A stretch of 21,847 nt of DNA from JBEIJQ01 sp040380145 (GCA_040380145.1 JBEIJQ010000036.1:1-21847); one strand, 5' to 3'; positions 1 to 8,344 are shown, numbered from the stretch's first letter. Translations and numbers: made by a program. The notes: generated by a model from the sequence alone, not told the origin.

Positions 1-204
1 GCCGTCTTTGAGCAGCATGAACGCCTTGGTGTTGCTGGTTTCCAAGAAGTTGTACAGACTGTCTATCCGATCGGGGCACCAATTCAGCGAGGCGGGCGAG
101 ATGGTGTCCCAAGCGTTGCCCACGAGGGGCGGGAAGTACAGCGGTTGGGCCGACAGGCCAAAGGCGAGGGCAGAAGCAGAGAGAAGGGCCAGAATTTTTT
201 TCAC
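1..204 (-). CDS. Secreted serine-hydrolase-like protein (N-terminal part, runs off the window)
   Basis: Only the first 68 codons are present; the gene continues past the left edge. The start is a GTG at 204; the nearest upstream ATG frame hits a stop, so GTG is the natural choice. Residues 1-19 (Met-Lys-Lys, a hydrophobic stretch, then LSAQ) form a signal peptide, so the product is exported. The mature N-terminus has a Pro-Pro-Leu, a Trp-Asp-Thr and a segment ending in NTKAFMLLKDG. From memory of the family, this resembles the start of Bacteroidota class C beta-lactamase-like serine hydrolases, in which the catalytic Ser-x-x-Lys lies further downstream. That motif is outside the window, so the family call is tentative. 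No clear -7 box was found upstream; the 250-bp gap before the efflux operon holds two A/T-tract palindromes. Confidence 0.55.
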   Translation of the reverse strand, partial: MKKILALLSASALAFGLSAQPLYFPPLVGNAWDTISPASLNWCPDRIDSLYNFLETSNTKAFMLLKDG

Positions 205-269
205 GAAAAAATTTTGGGTTTGGACAGGTAGAAAAAAGAAGGGTTTAATCCCATCGCGGCCGGGGGCAA

Positions 270-316
270 TTTTTTCTCAAAAAAAATGCGCGTTCAGAAT
301 TTTTTTCGAAAAAAAA
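270..316. other. Two adjacent T-tract/A-tract inverted repeats
   Basis: Bases 270-286 read as six T, CTC, then eight A; bases 300-316 read as seven T, CG, then eight A. Each can fold into an A/T hairpin or act as intrinsically bent DNA. They lie 66-112 nt upstream of the GTG start of the leftmost gene and downstream of the efflux operon hairpin. An upstream promoter element or bent DNA is the likeliest role; that is inference. Confidence 0.4.
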
Positions 317-390
317 CAGAAAACAGCAACAGCGGCTTCTCGTGGCGAACGGCATCGCGCGATGATCCAAAATGATCGCCCCAAAACAAT

Positions 391-429
391 GGGTCGGAAA
401 AGCAGTCTGCACGACTGCTCTTCCGACCC
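391..429 (-). terminator. Hairpin terminator of the efflux operon
   Basis: A 17-bp inverted repeat (391-407 with 413-429, one mismatch) encloses a 5-nt loop. It begins 29 nt beyond the stop codon of the RND permease gene. Read on the minus strand it is followed by ATTGTTTTG, a T-rich but interrupted tract, so it is a moderate rather than textbook intrinsic terminator. Its position between two minus-strand genes fits ending the operon before the serine-hydrolase-like gene. Confidence 0.7.
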
Positions 430-457
430 GTTGTTCGTTTTCCGCGACCGGTGGGGA

Positions 458-3400
458 TCAGGCTCCGTGCCCGCTGCCGTGGCCGGGCTCAGCCGCCGGA
501 GCAGGCTCCACGGCGTCTTTTTCGCGCTTGATGCCCAATAGGTTGAACAAGCGCGTGCGCAGGCCGAGGTAAACCAACAGCAAGCAGGGCACCACCAACA
601 AGGTGAGGAAAGTGGCCACCACCAAGCCATAGATCATCGTCCAGGCCAAGGGCCCCCAAAACACCACGTTATCGCCGCCGAGGAAGAAGTGCGGGTCGCC
701 GTGTTCGAGCAGGGTGGTGAAGTTGAGATTCAATCCCACCGCCAGCGGATAGAGGCCCAAGATGGCGCAGATGGCCGTCAGGAACACGGGTGTGGCCCGA
801 GTGGCTCCCGCGCGCACCACCGCTTCTTTGAGCGGAACGCCGCGGTGCTGCAGTTCATCGGTGAACTCCAACAACAGGATGCCGTTGCGGATCACGATGC
901 CGGCCAGCGAGAAGATCCCCACGCCGGTCATCACGATCGAGAAATTCTGTCCGGACAGCGCATAGCCCAAAAATACCCCGATCAAACTGAACAGCACGGT
1001 GCTGAAGATGATGAAGGGCTTGGCGAAACTGTTGAACTGCGTGCTCATGATCAGGTACATCAGCAGCAACGAGGCCAAAAAGGCAAGGCCCAAGAAAGAG
1101 GACGTTTCCTGCTGGTCTTCCTGCTCGCCCGTCATTTTCACCTGATAACCGTCGGGGAGCTCCAAGTTGGCGATGATGCCGTTGATTTCCTTGACGATGT
1201 CGTTGGCCACATAGCCCTCGACCACGTTCGACGAAAGGGTGACTACGCGACGGAAGTTCTTGCGGTTGATGCCCGTGAACGTACTGGTGTAGTTGACCCG
1301 CGCAAAAGTGGAGATCGGTACTTGGCGGAACATCCCGGTGGACATGTCGAGGTAGCCCATTTCCATGTTCAGCAGGTACTCGAGCTGGTTGCGGTATTCG
1401 GGCGCCAAGCGCAGCATGATGGGCGCGTCGTCCTCTGCGCCGCGGAACTTGGATACTTCCTTGCCAAACAGAGCTGTGCGCAGCTCCAGCGCGATCTGGG
1501 CTTTGCTCAGGCCTTCCGCCTGTGCCTTGGCCGCGTCGATGTCGATGCTGATTTCGGGTTTGTTGCGCACCAAATCGGAGCGCAGGTCTTCGATGCCCTG
1601 GATGTTGGCCTTTTGGATGAGTTGTATGAGCGTGTCCTGGATGCCGGCCATCACATCGAACTCATCGCCGGAGATTTCGATGTTGATGGGCTTCCCGGTG
1701 GGAGGGCCGTTGGGCTCTTTTTCGACGGAAATTTCGGCGGCGGGCACATCGCGCAGGCGCTCGCGGATCTGGTTGAGTACCTCGCCCGTTTTGTAGCCTT
1801 TTCTTTCCTCGAAATTCTTGAAGGCCACCGTGATCTTGGCTTTGTAGGGCGTCACCACGCGGTCGGGGTCGCGGGGATCGCCCGCCCCGATGCCGATGTT
1901 GGTGATCACCGATTTGACGTTGGGGTTGTCGCGGCCGATGACCTCGTAGATGCGGTTTTCGACCTCCTTCGTCATCTTGTCGGTCACCCGCGCATCGGTG
2001 CCCACGGGGAATTTCACATATACATAGGCGAAATTGGGCTCGCCCTGAGGGAAAAAGTCCACCCGCGGACTGCTGGCACTGAAAATCGCGATCGAGGCGA
2101 ACAGCAGCAGCACGGTCGCCAAAATCGTGACCACAGGCATCCAGCCCTTGGTCACGAACAGGAGCACGCGCTGGTAGCCACGGATGAGCGTTGGCCAAAA
2201 CTTGTCTTGGAAGGCCCGTGCCACCGGCGTGAGCACAAAATAGTTCACTGGCGTCATCACCAGCAGGAATACAAACAGGTTGCCCACCACACGGCTGCCC
2301 GAAAGGTGCGACAGCAGCGACAACACCAGCATCACCACCGCCGGAACGAGCAGTCCGCCCTTCCAATTGCCCTTTCGCTCGTTGCGCACCATTGTGTCCA
2401 CGGCGAAGACCGGGTTCATGATAAAGGCTACGAAAAGAGAGGCGAACAGTGTCAAGATGAGGGTGATCGGCAAATAGCGCATGAACTCGCCCACGATCCC
2501 CGGCCAAAACAACAGCGGGAAAAACGGCGCAATGGTGGTCATCGTACCGGCCAACACGGGCACAAACACTTCCCCGGCCGCGGCCCGCGCTGCCGTCTTG
2601 ATGTCCAATTGAGGATGCTCGTGGTAAATGCGGTGCGTGTTCTCGATCACCACGATCGCGTCGTCTACGATGATGCCCAAGGCCAACAGCAGCGAAAACA
2701 ACACGATGGTGTTCAGCGTGAACCCGAGGGAGGGCATGAACAAAAACGCCAACAGGGCCGACAAAGGCACCGCCAAGGCCACGAAAAACGCGCTGCGGAG
2801 GCCCATGAAGAACAGCAGCACGAACAGTACCAGCACGAAGCCGATGATGACCGTGTTTATCAGGTCGTTGAGCTGGATACTGGTCTGCTCGGCCGTGTCG
2901 CCCGTGATGATGATGTTCACTCCGGGCGGCAAACGATTGGCCTCGAATTCTTGGCAGATTTTGTGGATGGACTCCGAAGCATCCAGCAGGTTTTGTCCGG
3001 CACGCTTGATCACGTTGAGCGAAATCACGGTCTTGCCGTCGAGCCGTGCATAGTCCTGCTTTTCCTCGAACGTACTGTCTACCGTGGCGATGTCGTACAA
3101 GTACATCTGGATGCCGCGGGTCGAACGGATGAGCAGGTTGCGGATCTGCTGCATGTTTTCGAACTGGCCAGACACGCGGATCGTGCGGCGCAGGTCGCCC
3201 ACGGCCAAGTCGCCACCGGATATGTTCACGTTCTGGGCGGCGATGGCCCGCTCGATGTCCACCAGCGAAATGCCGGCGGATTGCATTTTGAACAAGTCAA
3301 CGTTGACCTGAATTTCGCTTTTGGGGCCTCCGACGATGTCCACACGCGTGATTTCCTTCAAGGCTTCAATGCGTTCCTCCAGCTCTTCAGCGTAGCTGTT

Positions 3401-3889
3401 GAGCTGGTCGAGGGGGATGTCGCCGGCCACGTTCACCTGCATGATCGGAAATTCGGAAAAGTTGATCTCCTGCACCTGCGGATCGTTGTCCAAGTCGCTG
3501 GGCAAGTCGTTTTTGGCCTTGTCGGCAGCATCCTGTACACGCTGCTTGGCCACTTCGGTGGGCACGTCGGGGTTGTACTCGGCGATGATGAGCGAAACGT
3601 TGGGCAGCGATTTGCTGGTCACTTTGCGCAGTCCGCTCGAGGATTTGAGCTGGTTTTCGATCGGCTTGGTGATCAGGTTTTCGATGTCCTGCGGATTGGA
3701 ACCTGCCGGATAGATCGTGGACACCACCACGGTGGGCACCACGATGTCGGGGAACTGCTCTTTGGAGATGTTCAAAAAAACGAACAGCCCGGCCAAAGAA
3801 AGCAGCACCGTGAAGATATAGACGCTGGTGCGGTTGTTGATGGCCCATGTGGTGGGCCGAAAATCCTTGATATGGTCGAGGAAACTCAT
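458..3889 (-). CDS. Efflux RND transporter permease subunit (AcrB/HAE1-like)
   Basis: Inner-membrane proton-driven pump of a tripartite drug or solute exporter, 1143 residues. It shows the RND plan: an N-terminal transmembrane helix (about 22-40), a large periplasmic domain, the TM4 proton-relay motif GIIVDDAIVVIEN with Asp409-Asp410, and a second half with the matching TM10 segment GIVIRNGILLLEF. There Arg1001 sits where AcrB has its relay lysine. Typical HAE1 pumps have 1020-1050 residues. Part of the excess is a segment at about 512-556 between the two halves with two extra hydrophobic stretches; another part is an insertion near 1060-1080 and a His/Gly-rich tail. The start at 3889 gives a normal N-terminus. 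It lies 39 nt after the adaptor gene and is the last gene of the operon. Substrate cannot be told; the tandem acidic motif favours HAE1 over heavy-metal pumps. Confidence 0.95.
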   Translation of the reverse strand: MSFLDHIKDFRPTTWAINNRTSVYIFTVLLSLAGLFVFLNISKEQFPDIVVPTVVVSTIYPAGSNPQDIENLITKPIENQLKSSSGLRKVTSKSLPNVSLIIAEYNPDVPTEVAKQRVQDAADKAKNDLPSDLDNDPQVQEINFSEFPIMQVNVAGDIPLDQLNSYAEELEERIEALKEITRVDIVGGPKSEIQVNVDLFKMQSAGISLVDIERAIAAQNVNISGGDLAVGDLRRTIRVSGQFENMQQIRNLLIRSTRGIQMYLYDIATVDSTFEEKQDYARLDGKTVISLNVIKRAGQNLLDASESIHKICQEFEANRLPPGVNIIITGDTAEQTSIQLNDLINTVIIGFVLVLFVLLFFMGLRSAFFVALAVPLSALLAFLFMPSLGFTLNTIVLFSLLLALGIIVDDAIVVIENTHRIYHEHPQLDIKTAARAAAGEVFVPVLAGTMTTIAPFFPLLFWPGIVGEFMRYLPITLILTLFASLFVAFIMNPVFAVDTMVRNERKGNWKGGLLVPAVVMLVLSLLSHLSGSRVVGNLFVFLLVMTPVNYFVLTPVARAFQDKFWPTLIRGYQRVLLFVTKGWMPVVTILATVLLLFASIAIFSASSPRVDFFPQGEPNFAYVYVKFPVGTDARVTDKMTKEVENRIYEVIGRDNPNVKSVITNIGIGAGDPRDPDRVVTPYKAKITVAFKNFEERKGYKTGEVLNQIRERLRDVPAAEISVEKEPNGPPTGKPINIEISGDEFDVMAGIQDTLIQLIQKANIQGIEDLRSDLVRNKPEISIDIDAAKAQAEGLSKAQIALELRTALFGKEVSKFRGAEDDAPIMLRLAPEYRNQLEYLLNMEMGYLDMSTGMFRQVPISTFARVNYTSTFTGINRKNFRRVVTLSSNVVEGYVANDIVKEINGIIANLELPDGYQVKMTGEQEDQQETSSFLGLAFLASLLLMYLIMSTQFNSFAKPFIIFSTVLFSLIGVFLGYALSGQNFSIVMTGVGIFSLAGIVIRNGILLLEFTDELQHRGVPLKEAVVRAGATRATPVFLTAICAILGLYPLAVGLNLNFTTLLEHGDPHFFLGGDNVVFWGPLAWTMIYGLVVATFLTLLVVPCLLLVYLGLRTRLFNLLGIKREKDAVEPAPAAEPGHGSGHGA

Positions 3890-3928
3890 GGAAATCCGTT
3901 GAAAGGGGTGGTGGTTGGAGAAGTGGGA

Positions 3929-5071
3929 TCAAAAGGAGATTTCCTGTCCGTCGGCCACGGTCTGGAAACCGAAGCTGATGAAGCGGTCGCCCGTGCCGAG
4001 GCCCTTGGTGATGTGGACGCGGCCGTTGTAACTGGCGCCCAGTTCCACGAAGCGCTTGCGGGCCACTTTTTTGCCCCCTTCCTCGACGGCCACCAGCACG
4101 AAGCGACGTCCGTCGTAATCGCTCTGCACAAGATTTTCGGGCAGCACCACGGCGTTGGGGATGTTTTGATCGTTGATGGAAATACGGGCGAACATGTTGG
4201 CCTTGACGTTGGGGCGCTGGGGCACGCTGCACTCCACGGTGAAGGTGCGGGTGTAGGCGTTGACGGCGTTGCCGATGAAGCCCACGCGGGATTGGATGGT
4301 GTCGCCGAGGTCGGGGAGAATGACTTTGACGGGGGCGTCGCGGCGCACATTGCCGGCATAGGCGTCCGGAACGCGGGCCTTGGCGCGCAGGTCGCCGGTA
4401 TTGACCAACGTGGCTATCGGAACGCCGGGCGCTGCGGCAGAGCCGACCTTGGCGTACAGCTCATCGAGTGTGCCGCCCACCGGCGCGGTGATCTTGGTGA
4501 GCTTCTGCTGCTCCCGCAAGACCACCAGCTGCTGCTGCAGCGATTCAAAGGCGGTCTTGGCCTGCAGGTACTGGATTTCCGTGCCGATCTTTTGGTCGAA
4601 AAGGGATTTTTGGCGCTCGTAGGCGGTTTTGGCCAGTTCGAGGTTGATTTCCAACTGCTTGATGGATTCGTCCAAGGCGCCGGATTCGACTTCGGCGAGC
4701 AGTTGGCCAGCCGTCACGTTCTGGCCTTCCTTGACATACACTTTTTTGATCAGTCCGGGCATCCCGGCCGTCACCATCATGCTGTTTTCGGCCTCGATCG
4801 TACCCTGCAGGTCGATGAAGTGGGAAAAAACCTCGGTGCGCACGTCCGCTACGGTGACCACGCGGGCCGGCGCGGCCTGTCCGGAAGCGACCTCCATTTC
4901 GGCGATCTCGGCTTCGAGGGCCTGGATTTTGCCGCGCAACGCATCCATTTCGGACTTGTATTGGGCCAATTGGGCTTTTTTGCCTTCCAAAGAAGCGTTT
5001 TCACCGCCTTGGGAGCCGCCGCAAGCGGCGAACATCAGGGGCAACAGGGCAAGGAAGAAGATTTTTTTCAT
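3929..5071 (-). CDS. Efflux RND periplasmic adaptor subunit (HlyD/AcrA family lipoprotein)
   Basis: Membrane-fusion protein that links the RND pump to the outer-membrane channel; 380 residues. The N-terminus is a lipoprotein signal: Met-Lys-Lys, a hydrophobic core and the lipobox MFAAC with Cys17. A charged heptad-like segment (about 28-61) predicts a short coiled coil before the first beta-strand. The barrel-sandwich half-motif with PGLIKKVYVKEGQNVTAGQL (105-124) follows, then the alpha-hairpin (about 134-190), the second half-motif with ITAPVGGTLDEL (194-205), and the beta-barrel and membrane-proximal domains. The order regulator-channel-adaptor-pump is standard. It begins 80 nt after the channel gene stop, and the start codon is preceded by an AT-rich leader with no Shine-Dalgarno. 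Confidence 0.95.
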   Translation of the reverse strand: MKKIFFLALLPLMFAACGGSQGGENASLEGKKAQLAQYKSEMDALRGKIQALEAEIAEMEVASGQAAPARVVTVADVRTEVFSHFIDLQGTIEAENSMMVTAGMPGLIKKVYVKEGQNVTAGQLLAEVESGALDESIKQLEINLELAKTAYERQKSLFDQKIGTEIQYLQAKTAFESLQQQLVVLREQQKLTKITAPVGGTLDELYAKVGSAAAPGVPIATLVNTGDLRAKARVPDAYAGNVRRDAPVKVILPDLGDTIQSRVGFIGNAVNAYTRTFTVECSVPQRPNVKANMFARISINDQNIPNAVVLPENLVQSDYDGRRFVLVAVEEGGKKVARKRFVELGASYNGRVHITKGLGTGDRFISFGFQTVADGQEISF

Positions 5072-5151
5072 GAGAAAAAAAATAGGGGATTGAAATGGCT
5101 ATGGAAAATGAAAAAGAGTCGAAATAAAAGGGGACGGCTAGGCGGGGAGCA

Positions 5152-6549
5152 TCAGTTGTCCATGTTGCCGAGGGCGTACTCCAGGTCGGCCTTGGCCACG
5201 AGACAATCGTACACGGCGTTGAGGAAATTGGCTTGGGCGGTGTACAGCTCGCGCTCGGCAGCGTTGAGTTCGAGGCTCGATCCGACGCCCTCGCGCACCT
5301 TGATCTGGGTGGTGCCGTAGATCCGCTGGGCCAGTTCCACAGTGGCACGGCGATCGTCCAAACGGGCACGTGCGTTGACGTATGTCGTGCGGGCGTTCAT
5401 CACCTGTAGCATCATCGCGCGCTCGAAATCGCCGATCTGCAGGCCCACGCGGTCGCGGTCGATTTTCGCACGGTCAATCTTGGCCTTGCGGTCGAAACCA
5501 TCGAAGATCGGCGCCTTCAGCGAAAGACCGATCACCGAGGAAGGATTGAATCCGACCTCATTGGAATTGAACAGGTTGTTGCGCAACAACACCTGCGAAT
5601 ACGAGGCAAAAGCGAATACCGAGGGGTAGTAGGAAACCTGATAGCGTTCGATATTCAGTTCATTGAGCTTTAATTGTTTGTTGAGTAGTTCGTACTCGAT
5701 GCGGTTGCTGTAGGCAACGGTACCGGTGAGGTCTTCTTCGGTGGGCTCGCCGAGGTAGTCGTTCACCGCTCCGCCGATCCGGATGGGTTGGTCCATGGGG
5801 TACCCCATCTGGAATTTCAAGAGGTTGAGGGCAGTTGCCTGCTGGCGGGCCAGGATGTCTCGCTCCGAGCGGAGGTTGCGCAGCGAAAGTTCCAAGCGGT
5901 CCACGTCCAGTTGCTCCACGAAACCGGCCTTTTGGAACGCCTTGGTCTCGCCCAGCAATTTGTCGAGGTTGCCGATGTTCTTGTCGAGGGTTTCCAAGCC
6001 AATGTTGGTGGCCAAAACGGTGTAAAAGGCCTTGGTCACGTTCAAACGGATGTCCTGCCGGGCCGCACCGACCTTGCTGACATTGAGATCTTTGAGGCTT
6101 TTGATGGCGCGCAGGCCCACGAAATAAGAACCGTCGAAGACGAGCGCGCTGAAATCCAAACTGCCGCTCAAGCGGTTGTTCGTGCCGAACTTGGCCGGAA
6201 AAAAGCGTACGTCCGTGTTCACCTGCGAAGGATCTATCAGGCCGAGCTGCAGCAGACGGCCGTCCACCACCGGACCGATGAAGTCGGGAAGCACCGACAC
6301 GGGGATGTTGGGGTAGTATTGGTAGTCGATGTTGGCCTCGAGCTTGGGGATCCCGATGGCCGTGTACTCGCGGGACTGCGCCTCGGCGGCGGCCACGTCC
6401 ATGGCGGCGTACTTCATGCTGTTGTGGTTGGCCAGGGCGTACTCGATGGCGCTTGGCAGATCATAAGTCTGGGCTTGGCCATCCGGTGCTTGGGCCGTCA
6501 GGGCGGCCGAGGCCAAGAGGGCCAGCAATAGGTGAAGATGTTTTTTCAT
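5152..6549 (-). CDS. TolC-family outer-membrane efflux protein
   Basis: Outer-membrane channel of the tripartite efflux system, 465 residues, a normal TolC-family length. The reading frame is open further upstream, but the ATG at 6549 begins a clean signal peptide (MKKHLHLLLALLASAALTAQ), so this start was chosen. The mature part begins with the family's opening (YDLPSAIEYALANHN). It contains two outer-membrane efflux protein repeats, each a long alpha-helical hairpin: about 50-230, with the GxFDGSY-type strand region near 135-145, and about 270-460, with PIFDGFDRKAKID near the second strand pair. It is the second gene of the operon, 68 nt after the TetR stop, and is followed by the adaptor and the RND pump, which assigns its partners. 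Confidence 0.94.
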   Translation of the reverse strand: MKKHLHLLLALLASAALTAQAPDGQAQTYDLPSAIEYALANHNSMKYAAMDVAAAEAQSREYTAIGIPKLEANIDYQYYPNIPVSVLPDFIGPVVDGRLLQLGLIDPSQVNTDVRFFPAKFGTNNRLSGSLDFSALVFDGSYFVGLRAIKSLKDLNVSKVGAARQDIRLNVTKAFYTVLATNIGLETLDKNIGNLDKLLGETKAFQKAGFVEQLDVDRLELSLRNLRSERDILARQQATALNLLKFQMGYPMDQPIRIGGAVNDYLGEPTEEDLTGTVAYSNRIEYELLNKQLKLNELNIERYQVSYYPSVFAFASYSQVLLRNNLFNSNEVGFNPSSVIGLSLKAPIFDGFDRKAKIDRAKIDRDRVGLQIGDFERAMMLQVMNARTTYVNARARLDDRRATVELAQRIYGTTQIKVREGVGSSLELNAAERELYTAQANFLNAVYDCLVAKADLEYALGNMDN

Positions 6550-6617
6550 AAAAAAGGGTTTTCCCGAAAAAAGGCTTGGTGTTCGAAAGGTGGTTGATGA
6601 AAATATTCGTCGAAAAT

Positions 6618-7259
6618 TCAAGTGTCCAAGGTGCGCGCCTCGCCCCGCTCCCACTGATCGGCCAGATAGCGCAGGTAATAGTCCAGGCCCTTCGGGGAGG
6701 CGATCGCCCGCAGGTGGTAGTCCACGACGGCCCCGAAAACCTCCGGCAGGCCCTGGTCCTTGATCAACAGAAATGCCGGATCCTCGATGAAGATCCGGAC
6801 CTTGGCCAAATACAGGCGCACGATCACGTCGGCGTCAAAGTCCGATCGATAAAGGCCTTCCCAGCGGCCCCGGTCAATGTTGGCGCGGATGGTTCGGGTC
6901 ACAAAGTCCAAGTGGTGGCCGCGCAGCATTTCCCACGTGGGGCGATAGTACTTCTGCAGGTCAAACATCAGCGAGGGGTTCAGCCCGCGCATCTGCTGCT
7001 TCACATGCCGGTTGACGTACAGCATCTCGTCTATCGCGTTCACCGCCTCTCGGCCGAGCTGCGCCACGGCCATCGTATTTTCGAGCACGTGCTGCTCGAT
7101 CACCAAACGCACCAGTTCGGCCTTGTCGGGCACCGTCCGGTACAGGGTCTTTTTGGAAATGCCCAGCTCCCGACAAATGTCGTCCATGGAGATGCTCTTC
7201 ACGCCATAGCGCATGAACAGCTCCTGCGATTTTTCCAGTATTTGGGCTCGTTCTTCCAT
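6618..7259 (-). CDS. TetR/AcrR-family transcriptional regulator
   Basis: Probable ligand-responsive repressor, 213 residues, a normal TetR length. The N-terminal domain has the family helix-turn-helix: LFMRYGVKSISMDDICRELG followed by ISKKTLYRTVPDKAELV (about 14-50). The C-terminal part (about 60-213) is helical and variable, as expected of the ligand-binding and dimer domain. The frame is open upstream to 7436, but the ATG at 7259 starts immediately before the canonical helix 1 and lies just downstream of a perfect -7 box, so it is preferred. It is the first gene of the efflux operon. In known TetR-efflux systems the regulator represses its own operon and is released by pump substrates; this is inferred here, as no operator was identified. 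Confidence 0.92.
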   Translation of the reverse strand: MEERAQILEKSQELFMRYGVKSISMDDICRELGISKKTLYRTVPDKAELVRLVIEQHVLENTMAVAQLGREAVNAIDEMLYVNRHVKQQMRGLNPSLMFDLQKYYRPTWEMLRGHHLDFVTRTIRANIDRGRWEGLYRSDFDADVIVRLYLAKVRIFIEDPAFLLIKDQGLPEVFGAVVDYHLRAIASPKGLDYYLRYLADQWERGEARTLDT

Positions 7260-7272
7260 AACTTGGGCGGCA

Positions 7273-7280
7273 CAAAAGTA
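7273..7280 (-). promoter_or_regulatory. Bacteroidota -7 box for the tetR-efflux operon
   Basis: The minus strand reads TACTTTTG, a perfect match to TAnnTTTG of the Bacteroidota primary sigma factor. A TTTG lies about 22 nt further upstream as a possible -33 element. The box ends 13 nt before the tetR start, so the transcript would have a leader of only a few bases, close to leaderless. Confidence 0.7.
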
Positions 7281-7830
7281 CGACGCAAAAACGAAGGAAA
7301 CGCAAAATGGTTTGAAAGTTTCCAGGGTTTCTCTTGGATGGAGGACTGCTTTTTTCGGTGTTTTTGGGCAAAAATTCAAACTTGTATTTTGAAATGGGCG
7401 CCCTCGACAGGCAATCCATTTGAAAACATTTTCCATGGTCGGCTTTTGTTTTGAAAAATCCGTTTTTTTATTTTTTTAAAAAAGAAAGAAACGGGGGGAG
7501 AATTTTCTGGCGTGCGATCCAAAATCGATTGAAAGCGGCCCAATTTCATTTCGAGGGCTCTTGAATCGGTGTCTGCAGGGAAGGCGCCCGGTACGGGTCA
7601 TTTGGTGTGTTCGAGCACGATGACGATGTTTTTTTTCTATATTTTTTACAATCAATTTTTTATAAAAAATAAATAAAAAAAACGGTCCGTTGAAATCCGG
7701 TGCTGACCTTGGCCGACATTCCTTGGTCTCGAGTGCTGGGCCGAGGTTTCTGGACGAGCGGCAGAACCGCTTCTGCCCGAGAACGGCCGCTGCCGCTCCA
7801 CCGAGATTTTCCCCGCGCCGAAAAATTTTG
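7281..7830. other. Long divergent intergenic region with AT-rich and GC-rich structured parts
   Basis: No convincing coding sequence lies in this stretch between tetR and rsfS. Bases 7629-7681 are strongly A/T, with a perfect 16-bp palindrome at 7655-7670 and a near-match -7 box on the plus strand at 7638-7645 (TATATTTT). Bases 7740-7800 are GC-rich and can fold in two exclusive ways: GGCAGAA (7760-7766) with TTCTGCC (7771-7777), or GAGCGGCAG (7756-7764) with CTGCCGCTC (7790-7798). Since both flanking genes point outward, neither needs a terminator here. A small RNA or a regulatory region is possible but unproven. Confidence 0.5.
7655..7670. repeat. Perfect A/T palindrome
   Basis: ATTTTTTATAAAAAAT is self-complementary over 16 bases. 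It sits inside a longer A/T-rich tract in the middle of the divergent tetR-rsfS gap. It could be a melting or bent-DNA element or a regulator-binding site; low-complexity chance is a real alternative. Confidence 0.5.
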
Positions 7831-7838
7831 TTTCTTTG
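7831..7838 (+). promoter_or_regulatory. Probable -7 box for the rsfS-ftsH-hldD operon
   Basis: TTTCTTTG matches the TAnnTTTG consensus at all but the second position. It lies about 75 nt upstream of the proposed rsfS start and is the best candidate in the 250 bp before the gene. The -33 region is T-rich (around 7805-7811) without a clear TTG. Confidence 0.45.
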
Positions 7839-7913
7839 TACAGAACGATTTTTGTGCCAAACCGTTAAAGGAATTGTGACCGTTTACCGATCTGACCCAA
7901 GAAAAGGAAACCG

Positions 7914-8336
7914 TTGGCACATCACCCCACCAGCTCACTACAACAGCATTTTCGATTGCAGCAAACCAAGGCACTACAACACCCCGATCCCTCTGCGTTC
8001 AATTTCCTGATCGTGGACGCCATACAAGATATCAAGGGGCAGGACATCGTGACGATAGACCTGCGCGGCCTTTCGGACGCCACCGCCGACTTCCTTGTCG
8101 TTTGCGAGGGCAATTCTGGTATTCAGGTCGCTTCCATAGCCGACAATGTGATCAAAAAAGTAGGGGCGGCCACCGGACAATGGCCGGCCCATGTGGAGGG
8201 GACGCGCAACGCCAAGTGGGTGTTGGTGGACTATATCGATACCGTCCTGCATGTTTTCCATCGGGAGGCCCGGGAGTTTTACCGCTTGGAAGAACTTTGG
8301 AGCGACGGCATTGTTTTAAAGTACGAAAACGCATAA
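7914..8336 (+). CDS. rsfS: Ribosomal silencing factor RsfS (DUF143 family)
   Basis: Binds ribosomal protein L14 (uL14) and blocks joining of 30S and 50S subunits, lowering translation in stationary phase or starvation. The 140-residue product has the family core: VDAIQDIKGQDIVTIDLRGL (34-53), the ATADFLVVCEGNS motif (56-68), HVEGTRNAKWVLVDYIDTVL (93-112) and HVFHREAREFYRLEELW (113-129). No ATG is available before the core. The TTG at 7914 is chosen because GAAAAGGAAA, a Shine-Dalgarno-like sequence rare in this window, lies just upstream. A second in-frame TTG at 7956 would give a length nearer the usual 115-130 residues. The ftsH start follows after 8 nt, a pairing common in Bacteroidota. 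Confidence 0.93.
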   Translation: MAHHPTSSLQQHFRLQQTKALQHPDPSAFNFLIVDAIQDIKGQDIVTIDLRGLSDATADFLVVCEGNSGIQVASIADNVIKKVGAATGQWPAHVEGTRNAKWVLVDYIDTVLHVFHREAREFYRLEELWSDGIVLKYENA

Positions 8337-8344
8337 TATTCATA

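Noticed and set aside
689..5320. A 1543-codon open frame on the plus strand across the efflux operon
   Set aside because: It runs antisense to the well-supported RND permease and adaptor genes, is full of His, Gln, Arg and Gly without any domain, and is explained by the high GC of codon third positions. It is a shadow frame despite its length.
7660..8010. Open frames of about 105 codons on both strands in the tetR-rsfS gap
   Set aside because: They cover the A/T tract, hairpins and promoter region, differ in composition from neighbouring proteins, show no signal peptide or domain and partly overlap rsfS.
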